DNA of 64,000 nucleotides from Halothece sp. PCC 7418 (GTDB taxonomy: Bacteria; Cyanobacteriota; Cyanobacteriia; Cyanobacteriales; Rubidibacteraceae): positions 2,232,001-2,296,000 of the forward strand of contig NC_019779.1 of NCBI RefSeq assembly GCF_000317635.1, read 5' to 3'. The notes below the pieces were generated by a model that had not been told where the DNA came from, did not search any database, and saw only the letters and a list, made by a program, of their open reading frames with translations. The first letter of the stretch is position 1; each line of letters begins with the position of its first letter. This document shows positions 28,532 to 38,500 of the stretch, piece by piece. A program made the translations under genes and the position numbers.

Positions 28532-30052
28532 ATGGGACTACCTTGGTATCGAGTTCATACGGTTGTTTTAAATGATCCAGGACGGCTCATTTCCGTCCAT
28601 TTAATGCACACCGCATTAGTTGCAGGTTGGGCAGGATCCATGGCGTTGTTTGAGTTAGCAACGTTTGATCCCAGTGATCCTGTATTAAATCCCATGTGGC
28701 GACAAGGGATGTTTGTTCTCCCCTTTATGACCCGTTTGGGCGTTACTGAATCTTGGGGCGGTTGGAGTGTCACTGGTGGAACAGCAGTTGACCCTGGCTT
28801 CTGGTCTTTTGAAGGGGTCGCGATCGCGCACATTGTCCTCTCAGGATTACTCTTCTTAGCAGCGTGCTGGCACTGGGTTTATTGGGACTTAGACCTGTTC
28901 TATGACCCTCGTACTGGCGAACCTGCTCTTGACCTCCCCAAAATGTTTGGGATTCACTTATTCTTATCCGGACTCCTTTGCTTCGGGTTTGGCGCGTTTC
29001 ACCTCACAGGATTATTTGGTCCTGGAATGTGGGTGTCTGACCCCTACGGAATAACGGGTCACGTGCAACCAGTCGCACCAGAATGGGGACCAGAAGGCTT
29101 TAACCCCTTTAATGCTGGCGGTGTCGTTGCTCACCACATTGCTGCGGGAATTGTGGGGATTATCGCTGGTATTTTCCACTTGGCGGTGCGTCCCCCACAA
29201 CGGCTCTATCGTGCACTGCGGATGGGTAACATTGAAACGGTTCTCTCCAGCAGTATTGCTGCGGTCTTCTTTGCTGCTTTTGTCGTTGCGGGAACCATGT
29301 GGTATGGTAGCGCGACTACGCCAATTGAATTATTCGGTCCGACCCGTTATCAGTGGGACCAAGGCTATTTCCAAGAAGAAATTGATCGTCGGGTCAATAA
29401 CTACATGGCAGAAGGCTATAGCCGTTCTGAGGCTTGGTCACAAATTCCAGAAAAACTTGCCTTCTATGACTATGTTGGCAATAATCCCTCCAAAGGAGGT
29501 TTATTCCGGGTGGGTCCGATGAACCAAGGAGATGGTTTAGCGCAAGCCTGGTTAGGACACCCAGTCTTTAAAGATGCAGAAGGTCGTGAACTGACGGTTC
29601 GTCGTCTCCCTAACTTCTTTGAGACCTTCCCCGTTGTTCTCGAAGATGAAAACGGTGTTGTGCGTGCGGATATTCCCTTCCGTCGTGCAGAATCCAAATA
29701 CAGTATTGAACAAATGGGTGTAACGGTGAGCTTCTTTGGTGGTGCTCTTGATGGCGAAACCTTTGAAAATCCAGCCCAAGTGAAAAAATACGCTCGGAAA
29801 GCCCAACTCGGTGAGGTCTTTGACTTTGACCGTGCAACTCTTGGCTCTGACGGGGTATTCCGAACCAGTCCTCGCGGTTGGTTTACATTCGGTCATGCGG
29901 TGTTTGCACTGCTGTTCTTCTTTGGTCACATTTGGCATGGTTCGCGGACGCTGTATCGCGACGTTTTTGCTGGTGTAGAAGCCGATATGGAAGAACAAGT
30001 GGAATGGGGTGCGTTCCAGAAAGTGGGTGACAAATCTACTCGGAATGTTTAA
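28532..30052 (+). CDS. psbB: Photosystem II CP47 core antenna protein
   Basis: CP47 binds chlorophyll a in the thylakoid and passes energy to the PSII reaction centre. The N-terminus [19 protein letters not shown], the 506-residue length, six helices with paired histidines ([47 protein letters not shown]) and the large lumenal loop between helices 5 and 6 are all as expected. A strong site, AAGGAGG, lies 12 bp upstream of the ATG. psbT follows after 126 bp, with a hairpin in between. Confidence 0.99.
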   Translation: MGLPWYRVHTVVLNDPGRLISVHLMHTALVAGWAGSMALFELATFDPSDPVLNPMWRQGMFVLPFMTRLGVTESWGGWSVTGGTAVDPGFWSFEGVAIAHIVLSGLLFLAACWHWVYWDLDLFYDPRTGEPALDLPKMFGIHLFLSGLLCFGFGAFHLTGLFGPGMWVSDPYGITGHVQPVAPEWGPEGFNPFNAGGVVAHHIAAGIVGIIAGIFHLAVRPPQRLYRALRMGNIETVLSSSIAAVFFAAFVVAGTMWYGSATTPIELFGPTRYQWDQGYFQEEIDRRVNNYMAEGYSRSEAWSQIPEKLAFYDYVGNNPSKGGLFRVGPMNQGDGLAQAWLGHPVFKDAEGRELTVRRLPNFFETFPVVLEDENGVVRADIPFRRAESKYSIEQMGVTVSFFGGALDGETFENPAQVKKYARKAQLGEVFDFDRATLGSDGVFRTSPRGWFTFGHAVFALLFFFGHIWHGSRTLYRDVFAGVEADMEEQVEWGAFQKVGDKSTRNV

Positions 30053-30093
30053 CCATGCTTAAGTTCAGTTAGGGACAATTTTTGTCTGCTCAA

Positions 30094-30130
30094 GCGAGAG
30101 GGGAGTGTTTTTTCTCTCTCGCATTTTTTG
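30094..30130 (+). terminator. Hairpin with T-tract between psbB and psbT
   Basis: GCGAGAG (30094-30100) pairs with CTCTCGC (30116-30122) and is followed by ATTTTTTG. It could end most psbB transcripts, or stabilise the 3' end of processed psbB mRNA while allowing some read-through into psbT. Confidence 0.55.
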
Positions 30131-30178
30131 CATTTGCTGTTAGACTGTTAGGTGAAGGGATCAGGAAAATTTAAGATT

Positions 30179-30274
30179 ATGGAAGCTGTTGCATATATCC
30201 TTATATTGGCTTGCGCGATCGGGGTTTTATTCTTCGCGATCGCGTTCCGTGAGCCTCCCCGCATTAATAAATAA
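30179..30274 (+). CDS. psbT: Photosystem II reaction centre protein T
   Basis: The frame encodes 31 residues beginning [19 protein letters not shown] and ending FREPPRINK, which is the standard PsbT sequence pattern: one transmembrane helix and a short basic tail. PsbT sits at the PSII monomer-monomer interface near D1. AGGA lies about 10 bp upstream of the ATG. A position directly after psbB is the usual cyanobacterial arrangement. Confidence 0.96.
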   Translation: MEAVAYILILACAIGVLFFAIAFREPPRINK

Positions 30275-30313
30275 TTGAGGCTTTTTAACTCAAGATACGA
30301 ACTGAGCCATCAT

Positions 30314-30357
30314 CCCTGCTCTTCCTTCTCTGTAAGGGAAAGCAGGAGGGTTCAGTT
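30314..30357 (+). terminator. Terminator-like hairpin after psbT
   Basis: CCTGCT pairs with AGCAGG, and the inner TTCCTT with AAGGGAA (one bulge, one wobble); TTCAGTTTTG follows. It lies 40 bp after the psbT stop. Confidence 0.45.
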
Positions 30358-30383
30358 TTGTTAGGATCAATAACGATCAAATC

Positions 30384-30412
30384 TTAAAATGTAACTAAAA
30401 ATCAGTTATAAT
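30384..30412 (+). promoter_or_regulatory. Candidate promoter of rpsA
   Basis: A perfect -10 box TATAAT (30407-30412) is preceded at 17 bp by the weak -35-like TTAAAA (30384-30389). It would give a leader of about 100 nt before the rpsA start. Confidence 0.45.
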
Positions 30413-30516
30413 AGAATGTCTGTACCATATTTTTACTCAGTAAACTTAAGTGTACATCTGATTTGAGGAATAACTATCAACACAACGGAGATCAAAACAT
30501 AGGAATCGAAACACAC

Positions 30517-31701
30517 ATGGTCAGTCAGAACACAACATCGAATCGAGACATTGGTTTTACTCACGAGGATTTTGCTGCTCTCCTCGACGAATACGATTAT
30601 CACTTTAACCCTGGTGATATTGTTCCTGGCGTTGTGTTTAGCGTCGAACCGCGAGGAGCATTGATCGACATTGGCGCGAAAACCGCAGCCTATATTCCAA
30701 TTCAGGAAATGTCGATTAATCGTGTTGAAGAGCCGGACGAAGTTCTCCAACCGGAGGAAACAAGAGAATTTTTCATTCTGACTGACGAGAATGAAGACGG
30801 TCAATTAACGCTTTCTATCCGCCGTATCGAATATATGCGGGCTTGGGAGCGGGTTCGTCAACTGCAAGCAGAAGATGCAACCGTGCGCTCAGGAGTATTT
30901 GCCACAAACCGTGGTGGGGCATTAGTTCGTATTGAAGGACTGAGAGGATTTATTCCGGGTTCTCACATTAGCACTCGTCAGCCGAAAGAAGATTTAGTGG
31001 CGCAAGATTTACCGCTCAAATTCTTAGAAGTCGATGAAGAACGGAATCGTCTTGTGCTCAGCCATCGCCGTGCTTTAGTAGAACGGAAGATGAGTGGCTT
31101 GAAAGTGGGAGAAGTTGTCATTGGTTCGGTTCGCGGTATCAAACCTTATGGTGCGTTTATCGATATTGGTGGCGTGAGTGGTTTACTCCACATTTCCGAA
31201 ATTTCCCACGATCATATTGATACCCCTAGCAGCGTCTTTGATATCAATGATGAATTAAAAGTAATGATTATTGATTTAGATGCAGAACGGGGACGGATTT
31301 CTCTCTCGACAAAACAGTTAGAACCCATTGCTGGCGCGATGCTCAATAACCGTGAGTTAGTCTTTGAGCAGGCGGATAAGATGGCGCAACGATTCCGTCG
31401 CAAACTGCAATATCAAACTCAAGGTTTAGCCAGTGAAGAAATTGAAGCTAAATTGAATGAAGAGTTTGGTCCGATTGGTAAGCGTCCCAGTGAAACTACA
31501 GAAGCGGAAACAACTGAAGCCGAAACTGAGACTACTGCAGATAGTACCGAAGTAACTGCAGAAGCGGAAACAACTGAAGCCGAAACTGAGACTACTGCAG
31601 ATAGTACCGAAGTAACTGCAGACAATACTGAGACTACTGTAGATGGTTCTGTAGATCCTGAAACCGAAGAGGAAGAAATTGTATCTGCTGCAAACGAATA
31701 A
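30517..31701 (+). CDS. rpsA: 30S ribosomal protein S1
   Basis: S1 helps mRNA bind the 30S subunit. From the ATG at 30517 (MVSQNTTSNRDIGFTHEDF) it has 394 residues; the frame continues upstream to a TTG at 30463 without a site. Three S1 RNA-binding domains are visible, starting near GDIVPGVVFSVEPRGALIDIG, SGVFATNRGGALVRIEGLRG and GEVVIGSVRGIKPYGAFIDIGG. The three-domain form is normal for cyanobacteria and chloroplasts. The C-terminal tail of about 80 residues is very acidic and contains a perfect 60-bp tandem duplication (31501-31620). A terminator follows at 31723-31751. Confidence 0.95.
   Translation: MVSQNTTSNRDIGFTHEDFAALLDEYDYHFNPGDIVPGVVFSVEPRGALIDIGAKTAAYIPIQEMSINRVEEPDEVLQPEETREFFILTDENEDGQLTLSIRRIEYMRAWERVRQLQAEDATVRSGVFATNRGGALVRIEGLRGFIPGSHISTRQPKEDLVAQDLPLKFLEVDEERNRLVLSHRRALVERKMSGLKVGEVVIGSVRGIKPYGAFIDIGGVSGLLHISEISHDHIDTPSSVFDINDELKVMIIDLDAERGRISLSTKQLEPIAGAMLNNRELVFEQADKMAQRFRRKLQYQTQGLASEEIEAKLNEEFGPIGKRPSETTEAETTEAETETTADSTEVTAEAETTEAETETTADSTEVTADNTETTVDGSVDPETEEEEIVSAANE
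31501..31620 (+). repeat. Perfect 2 x 60-bp tandem repeat in the rpsA tail
   Basis: Bases 31501-31560 and 31561-31620 are identical. Each unit encodes 20 residues rich in Glu and Thr (EAETTEAETETTADSTEVTA). A shorter degenerate echo follows at about 31628-31650. In-frame length keeps S1 intact. Confidence 0.95.
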
Positions 31702-31722
31702 GGTCAGCACATGAAAGAATGG

Positions 31723-31751
31723 AAAAAGGAGGGTTTACGCCCTCTTTTTTA
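31723..31751 (+). terminator. Rho-independent terminator of rpsA
   Basis: GAGGG (31729-31733) pairs with CCCTC (31740-31744) around a 6-nt loop, followed by six T residues and preceded by an A-run that extends the stem. Confidence 0.75.
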
Positions 31752-31762
31752 GTTTTCAAGAA

Positions 31763-31978
31763 TTAATCAACTCTCCATCGATTAACATCCCTTGGATTGC
31801 AATTGGGGTCATGCAATTGATCCAGTAGAGTAAGTTCTTTTCCCGTTACATAAGACTGTCGCCCAAACTTCGTGGGAACAATCCCTAAACCTTTGAGGCG
31901 CTTATACAGGACACTGCGCGTAATGCTATATCGCTCCATTAACGATTTCACGGGAAAGCGATCTATTTCAGATTCCAT
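31763..31978 (-). CDS. Small helix-turn-helix DNA-binding protein
   Basis: The 71-residue protein consists mainly of one MerR-like/excisionase-like HTH: VKSLMERYSITRSVLYKRLKGLGIVP, followed by the wing TKFGRQSYVTGKELTLLDQL. Similar short HTH proteins are widespread in cyanobacteria, with unknown targets. It is convergent with rpsA, whose terminator ends 12 bp away. A second small gene lies upstream on the same strand. Confidence 0.65.
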   Translation of the reverse strand: MESEIDRFPVKSLMERYSITRSVLYKRLKGLGIVPTKFGRQSYVTGKELTLLDQLHDPNCNPRDVNRWRVD

Positions 31979-32049
31979 TGCAACTCTCTACAATCTTGCT
32001 ACATTTGCTCTTATTGCCAGCAAATTGACAAGTGTATTGTGCTTGTTGG

Positions 32050-32301
32050 TTACTCTAACCAATGCCAGAAACTCTCGGGAAAATAAGGGACTCGGGCTTT
32101 TAAGCGATGTTGCAATGTTTCTTGTGAAATGAGTGCGGTGGGCTTTAGTGTCTCCCAAAATTTGCGCGTCGTTTGATCGAGTCTGCGAATATATATCAAT
32201 CGTGCTTGTGCTTCTTCAGGACGAAAAGGACTGACATCAGGGTGATGACGTTTCACCAGTTGTTTATAGTTGTATTCAAGTTCAGTATTCTCAACATACA
32301 A
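32050..32301 (-). CDS. Small hypothetical protein with a J-domain-like HPD motif
   Basis: The 83-residue product reads MYVENTELEYNYKQLVKRHH, then PDVSPFRPEEAQARLIYIRR. YKQLVKRHHPD resembles helix II and the HPD loop of DnaJ domains (consensus YRKLALKYHPD), and the next helix could be helix III. Helix I (the usual DYYEILGV) is missing, so this is either a diverged J-like fold or chance similarity. It has no clear ribosome binding site. It lies 71 bp upstream of the small HTH gene on the same strand. Confidence 0.45.
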   Translation of the reverse strand: MYVENTELEYNYKQLVKRHHPDVSPFRPEEAQARLIYIRRLDQTTRKFWETLKPTALISQETLQHRLKARVPYFPESFWHWLE

Positions 32302-32554
32302 ACTTTTTTAGTGATTGCTATTTTTTTAATATGGCTATTTCCAATCAGGCTAAAACCGTATTTAATTTTACTAAGTTTTATTGATCGTTGATTGAAATCA
32401 AGAGGTTTGAGTATAAAATACTAATAACCAAATAATTGATCAGTCATTGAATGGTTAATTGCAACTGCTCCACTGAGCATGGAAGAAAAATGCTGAGTAG
32501 AGGGAAGTTATTAGTGAAAAAAAGTGGTATGTCTAGTTGATGGGTTAAGGAAAA

Positions 32555-35500
32555 ATGAAAGTTCAGTGGGAAAAAATTGAGAACTCTACTATCTTTTCGC
32601 GACGAGACTTAATTGAGAAAGTTATTTTCCAAACCAGTACGTTACTAACAGAGTTCGCTCAAAGTAACCAATTTACCTCAGTTTTTGAAGCCAGTTTTGG
32701 TCATGATAATCCAGAGACCGTAGAACGATTACGCTCAGCTTTTTTGAGCAACCGTTTCTTAGAAGAACTCAAAATAGAAATTCTGCCTAGCTCTCGGTTA
32801 GGGGGAGCATTAGGTGCTTATGCCAGTGCTATAAACACAATTTATTTGTCTCAAGAGTTACTTTTTAGTTCTTATGAGAAGGTAGCTTCAGTGTTACTAG
32901 AGGAGATCGGACACAGTATTGATGCTCAAATTAGGAGAAGCGACAGCTGTGGTGATGAAGGTGCAATTTTTGCAATATTAGTCCAAGGGAAAGCATTAAG
33001 CGAAAGGCAGCTGCGCGATCTGAAAACAGAAGGCGATACGGTTACGGTTCAAATTGATGGACAGACCCTAGAACTAGAACAGCAAAATTATGACTTGGGG
33101 TCATTACAAGGAGTTAATGGTTACTCAGATACACTCTACTGGGGTGATGCTGAAGATTACTATACTTTTTCCATTGGGGGAACTGGACGAACCAGTAGTC
33201 AGGTCGAGATTGCTACAACTTCGACTGCGGTGAACTTAGTGTTAGAGTTATATGATCCTTCTACGGGGCAACTCCTGTATGACCCTAACGGAATTCCCTA
33301 TATTTCTGACGTTAACAATAATTCATACAACTATGAAGCATTATCACTCACTAGCTTTGCTCCAGGCTCTTACACGGCTAGAGTCTACGATGCTTTTGGG
33401 GGACAATATGTTTCTCCTTACTTAGCATCGTACAATTTAACAATCACTGCCCCTTCTGCAACAGATGGGACTGAATTTAATGATTGGTACACTCAGGCAA
33501 CTATTTTAGATACAACCGATGGTGAAGAATATCTTACTGGTTTAGCTATAGATGATCCCACTGATGTTGATTGGTACTACTTCACAACCACAGAACTATC
33601 TACTTGGGATCACTTTGCACAAATCAATTTTAATCATGCTGCTGGCAATCTCGCCGTTGCGCTTTGGGATGAATACGGAGGCTACTATCCAGTTGATACT
33701 TACAATGATTCTGAGTTTATTTATTTAGCCGGACTTCCTGCTGGAAACTACTACTTGCAGGTTGGCAGCTTTGTTGGGCACGCCAATCCAAATTATGAGC
33801 TAATCATTAGCACTCCAAAACCGCTACCACCAGATGAGTTTGATGCAACTAATGCCAATAATAACTGGTCTAGTGCTTCTCCGTTAGGTGAAGTTGGAGG
33901 CGTTTATAGTCAATCAGACCTTTCTCTTCATAGCGCGTCGGATCAAGACTGGTTGAAGTTTGAAACAAATGCTATTGGTACTTTTGAGGACTATATTGCC
34001 ATCAACTTTGAGAGTTGGAAAGGCGATCTAGCTCTAGCCCTTTACGATGATCAAGGCTATTTTCTGAATTACTCTGATTACTATGGCAGCAATCAAGAAG
34101 CTCTTCCCTTGGCAGGACTTCCAGCAGGCACTTACTATGCCCAAATTTACTCCTATTCCGATCAAACGAACAACTATGATTTAGAAATCTCTGCACCTGG
34201 CGCAACGACTCAACTGAGTCCTGATCGCTTTGAAACTAATAATAGTCGCTCTGAAGCACAGGCTCTAGAGGAGTTACAAGGTCTTCAATGGTGGCAGGGG
34301 TTATCAATTCACGAAACCGCCGATGAAGATTGGTTTCAGTTTGATTTGGAAAGAGAAGGAACCAGAGAAAATTTTGCTGCAATTACATTTACCACCGTTG
34401 AAGGGGACTTGGATCTCAAGCTATACGACAGTGCAGGGAACTTCTTAAAAGACTCAACTGGATTTCGGAATTTTGAGAAAATTAGTCTCCAAGGACAGAA
34501 ATTAGGTTACCTCCAAGTTGTGGGCTATGAAGGGGCAACGAATCCCAACTATAACCTCTTAATCAATGCACCTGGAGAAACAGACAATGATACGGCGCAA
34601 AAAGCGACTCCTCTTTCGCAAATTCAAGGGTTAAAAATTTATGACGAGTTATCGATCAGCCATGAAAACGATATAGATTGGTATCGCTTCAGCATTGCCA
34701 ACACTGGAAATGGCAATAACTTCGTACGCATTGATTTTAGTGCTGTGGAAGGAGACTTAAACCTTGCCCTTTACGAATATACTGGCACGACGAATCAAGA
34801 AGCTGGACTTGAAGAAAATACATTTGATCCCAACAATTTATTACTAGTAGAGAAATCGGAAAAAACTACCAGTCCAGAAGAAATTTCCCTTGAAACACTA
34901 GAAGCAGGAGAATACTTTATTCAGGTTTATGGCTTTGATGAGGACGATCTCAGTCCCTATACATTCACAATTGATGCGCCGACAGAAACAGGTGCAGATA
35001 GCTTTGATGATAGTGCTGATAATAATACACGCAGCCGAGCAACTGATCTAAACTCTTTAGTCAAGCCAGGTCAAACCACACTTTCACTTCCTGAAACCTC
35101 TCAACAGTCCCTCTCAATTCATCAAGCCAGTGATGAAGACTGGTTTAAGTTTGAACTGGCAACACAGGGAAAAGAAAGTAATTTTGCTGCTATTGCCTTT
35201 GATCACACATTAGGAGACTTAGACCTAGAACTGTATAATGATTCTGGAATTAAGATAGATGAATCGACTGGAGTTGCGGATCTCCATGAAATCGATCTGG
35301 CAGGACAAGCAGCGAGCTTTTATACTCTCAGAATCTCTGGCTACAATGGGGCAACTAATCCAGAATATAGTTTGACTATTAATGCTCCCTTACAACAACC
35401 AACTGGAGATAATTATGAAAGCAATGATAGTCGTGAGGAAGCTAAACCCCTAGGATTCGGAGTGAATAGAATTCCAAATCTCTCCATTAGTCAGTCGGGA

Positions 35501-38500
35501 GATGTTGATTGGTTTGAATTTGAACTCAGCGACAAAGGCAACTTTAGCAATGTCGCTGGCATCGATTTTACTCATGGTGAAGGGGACTTAGATTTAGTCC
35601 TCTATGATAACAGCGGTGAAGAGGTCAAGCGTTCTCAAGGAGTTGCTAACACTGAGGAAATTTCCTTGGCAGGGCTGGCTTCAGGAACTTACTATCTAAA
35701 AGTCTTTCGGTTTGATGAAGCAGAAGCAGAAACGGATTATCAACTTTACTATGATTTGCCCCAAGACGACAGTGAAGATTGGTCGGAAACCAATGATACA
35801 TTAGATACTGCGTTTGATTTGAGAAACGTTGAAGGGTTGCAAACTTGGGATGCTTTATCCATTCACACTTCAGAGGATGAAGATTGGTTTAAGTTCAACT
35901 TAATTGGCAATGCAGATGCCAATGATTTTGTCAGTCTCATTTTCGATAATACACTCGGAGATTTAGACCTATTCCTTTACGATGCTGCAGGCACAAACTT
36001 ACTAGAGAGTTCCGAAACCGCAACCAATTTTGAGCAACTGAGTTTGAAAGGTTACGAAGGAGGAACTTATTTACTCAAAGTAGAGGGACATAATAGTAGC
36101 ACTAATCCGAATTATCAATTGGTCATTAATGCTCCTACGTTTGAAGAGTTAAAGGATTGGGCAGAACCTAATGATACTCAAGATGATGCTGAAAATTTAC
36201 AAACAGTTCAAGGAACGCAGGTATGGTCAGGACTCTCCTTAGAAAATAATACGGACATCGACTGGTTCAAATTCACAACGATTGGTGAAGGGGTAACGGG
36301 TCACGCTGTCAGCATTGAGTTTGACCATAGCGAAGGCAATTTAGATTTACGCTTAATTGACCCTAACGGAAATGAATATACTTCTACTTCCAACAGCGAT
36401 CGCGAACGGATTTCCTTAGCTGAACGACCCGCAGGAGAGTATTGGGTCAAAGTAGAAGGAGAGGCAAACTCCAATTATTCTGTAGTTATTGATGCACCCC
36501 AAGAAGCGGAAGCAGACTGGGCAGAAGACAACGATACCCAAAGCAAAGCCGAAGATTTGCGAGATATTCAGGGGTCTCTGGTACTTAATGGATTTTCGAT
36601 TCATCCAGCTAATGATCAAGACTGGTTCAAGTTTAATCTCGATAAACCTCCCGTGGCGGGTCAGATAGTTCGCATCGACTTCAATCATTATGAAGGGGAT
36701 TTGAATTTAGAAGTAATCGACCCCACTGGCAATCGTTTTACCTCAACGACTACCAAGAATTTTGAAGAGATTGCGTTAGCAGGGAAAGAGGCAGGAACTT
36801 ATTATGTCAAGGTTACTGGCGTAGATGGTGCAACTAATCCTGAGTATCGTTTAACGGTAGTTGGTACACCAGAAGCAAAACCAGATGACCTTGAACCGAA
36901 TGATCATCCCAATGAAGCGTATGAACTCCGAAACATTGAACAATCTTCTAGTAATGAACGGTTTGGCTCAGGCTTCAGTTTTCCCAATAATGGAGCGACT
37001 CCTAGCTATAACTTCCTCAATTCTTCAAATTATCAGCAAGCAGATGCTTGGCTCAATTATGGCAGCAGTCTTGGCTTGAATTATCCGACTTCCAGTGGCT
37101 CAGGCTTCAGTTTTCCCAATAATGGAGCGACTCCTAGCTATAACTTCCTCAATTCTTCAAATTATCAGCAAGCAGATGCTTGGCTCAATTATGGCAGCAG
37201 TCTTGGCTTGAATTATCCGACTTCCAGTGGCTCAGGCTTCAGTTTTCCCAATAATGGAGCGACTCCCAGCTATAATTTCCTCAATTCTTCAAATTATCAG
37301 CAAGCAGATGCTTGGCTCAATTATGGCAGCAGTCTTGGCTTGAATTATCCGACTTCCAGTGGCTCAGGCTTCAGTTTTCCCAATAATGGAGCGACTCCCA
37401 GCTATAATTTCCTCAATTCTTCAAATTATCAGCAAGCAGATGCTTGGCTCAATTATGGCAATCAAATTCTCTCACCATACCATCAACAAATCGGATCATT
37501 AGTTGGCTCGACTGGAATTAGCCCTCTCGATCTATATTTAGGTGGAAAAACCTCAGCTACACAATTCCGTTTCTCTCTTCCCAACCTTTCTATCCATTCT
37601 GTTGAAGATGAAGATTGGTTTAAATTTACTCTAAATCAAGATGGACAAGAGCAACAACTTATCGAACTAAGCTTTGACCATGACTTAGGGGACTTACAAT
37701 TAGACTTATTTGAATCGTTTGATGCCCACAGCATCTCTTCCAATGAATACGACCAATATTTAGTCGAACGTACTAACAGTCGCAGCGACAACGAAATCAT
37801 TACTCTAGCCAACTTGGCAGCAGGCGAATACTATGTCAAAGTTAGCGGGGTTAACGATGCAACTCACCCGAGCTATACTTTGACCCTTAGCGCTCCTCCT
37901 TCTTTAGACGAAACAGGAGATTGGACAGAGCCTAACAATAATAACAATCAAGCCTATGATCTCCGAGAAGTTGAAGGCAGTCGCATTCTCTCTGACCTTT
38001 CAATTCACAACGAAACCGATACTGACTGGTTTCAATTTGAGACGACAGGGGAAGGAAAAGAGGGTCATGTGGTCCGTATTGACTTTAACGATGAGCAAGG
38101 GGATTTGGACCTCATTCTCTACAATGAAAATGGCACAGAAGAAATTGCTCGTTCTGAGAGTACCGACAATTCTGAAGAAATTAGTCTGGATGGGTTAGCA
38201 ACTGGAACCTATCAACTTCAAGTTCTCGGTTACGAAGAAGCAACCAATCCCAATTATACCTTCTCCGTTTTTGCTCCCGATACTTCTATTAATCCCGATA
38301 ACCTTGAGCCAAATGATGACTTTGACAATGCCACTCTCCTTGGTCAGAATGGCAACATTAGTAGCCTTTCGGGTTTAACCATCCACCCAGACGATTCGGA
38401 CTTCTTCAAGTTTACAACAACCAGCCCATCCACTGTTGGAAACTCACTTAGTATTGAATTTGAGCATGCTCAAGGAGACTTACAACTCGAACTTTATGAA

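Noticed and set aside
29552-29998. 148-codon reverse frame inside psbB
   Set aside because: It lies wholly antisense to a conserved photosystem gene, with no motif; it is a shadow frame.
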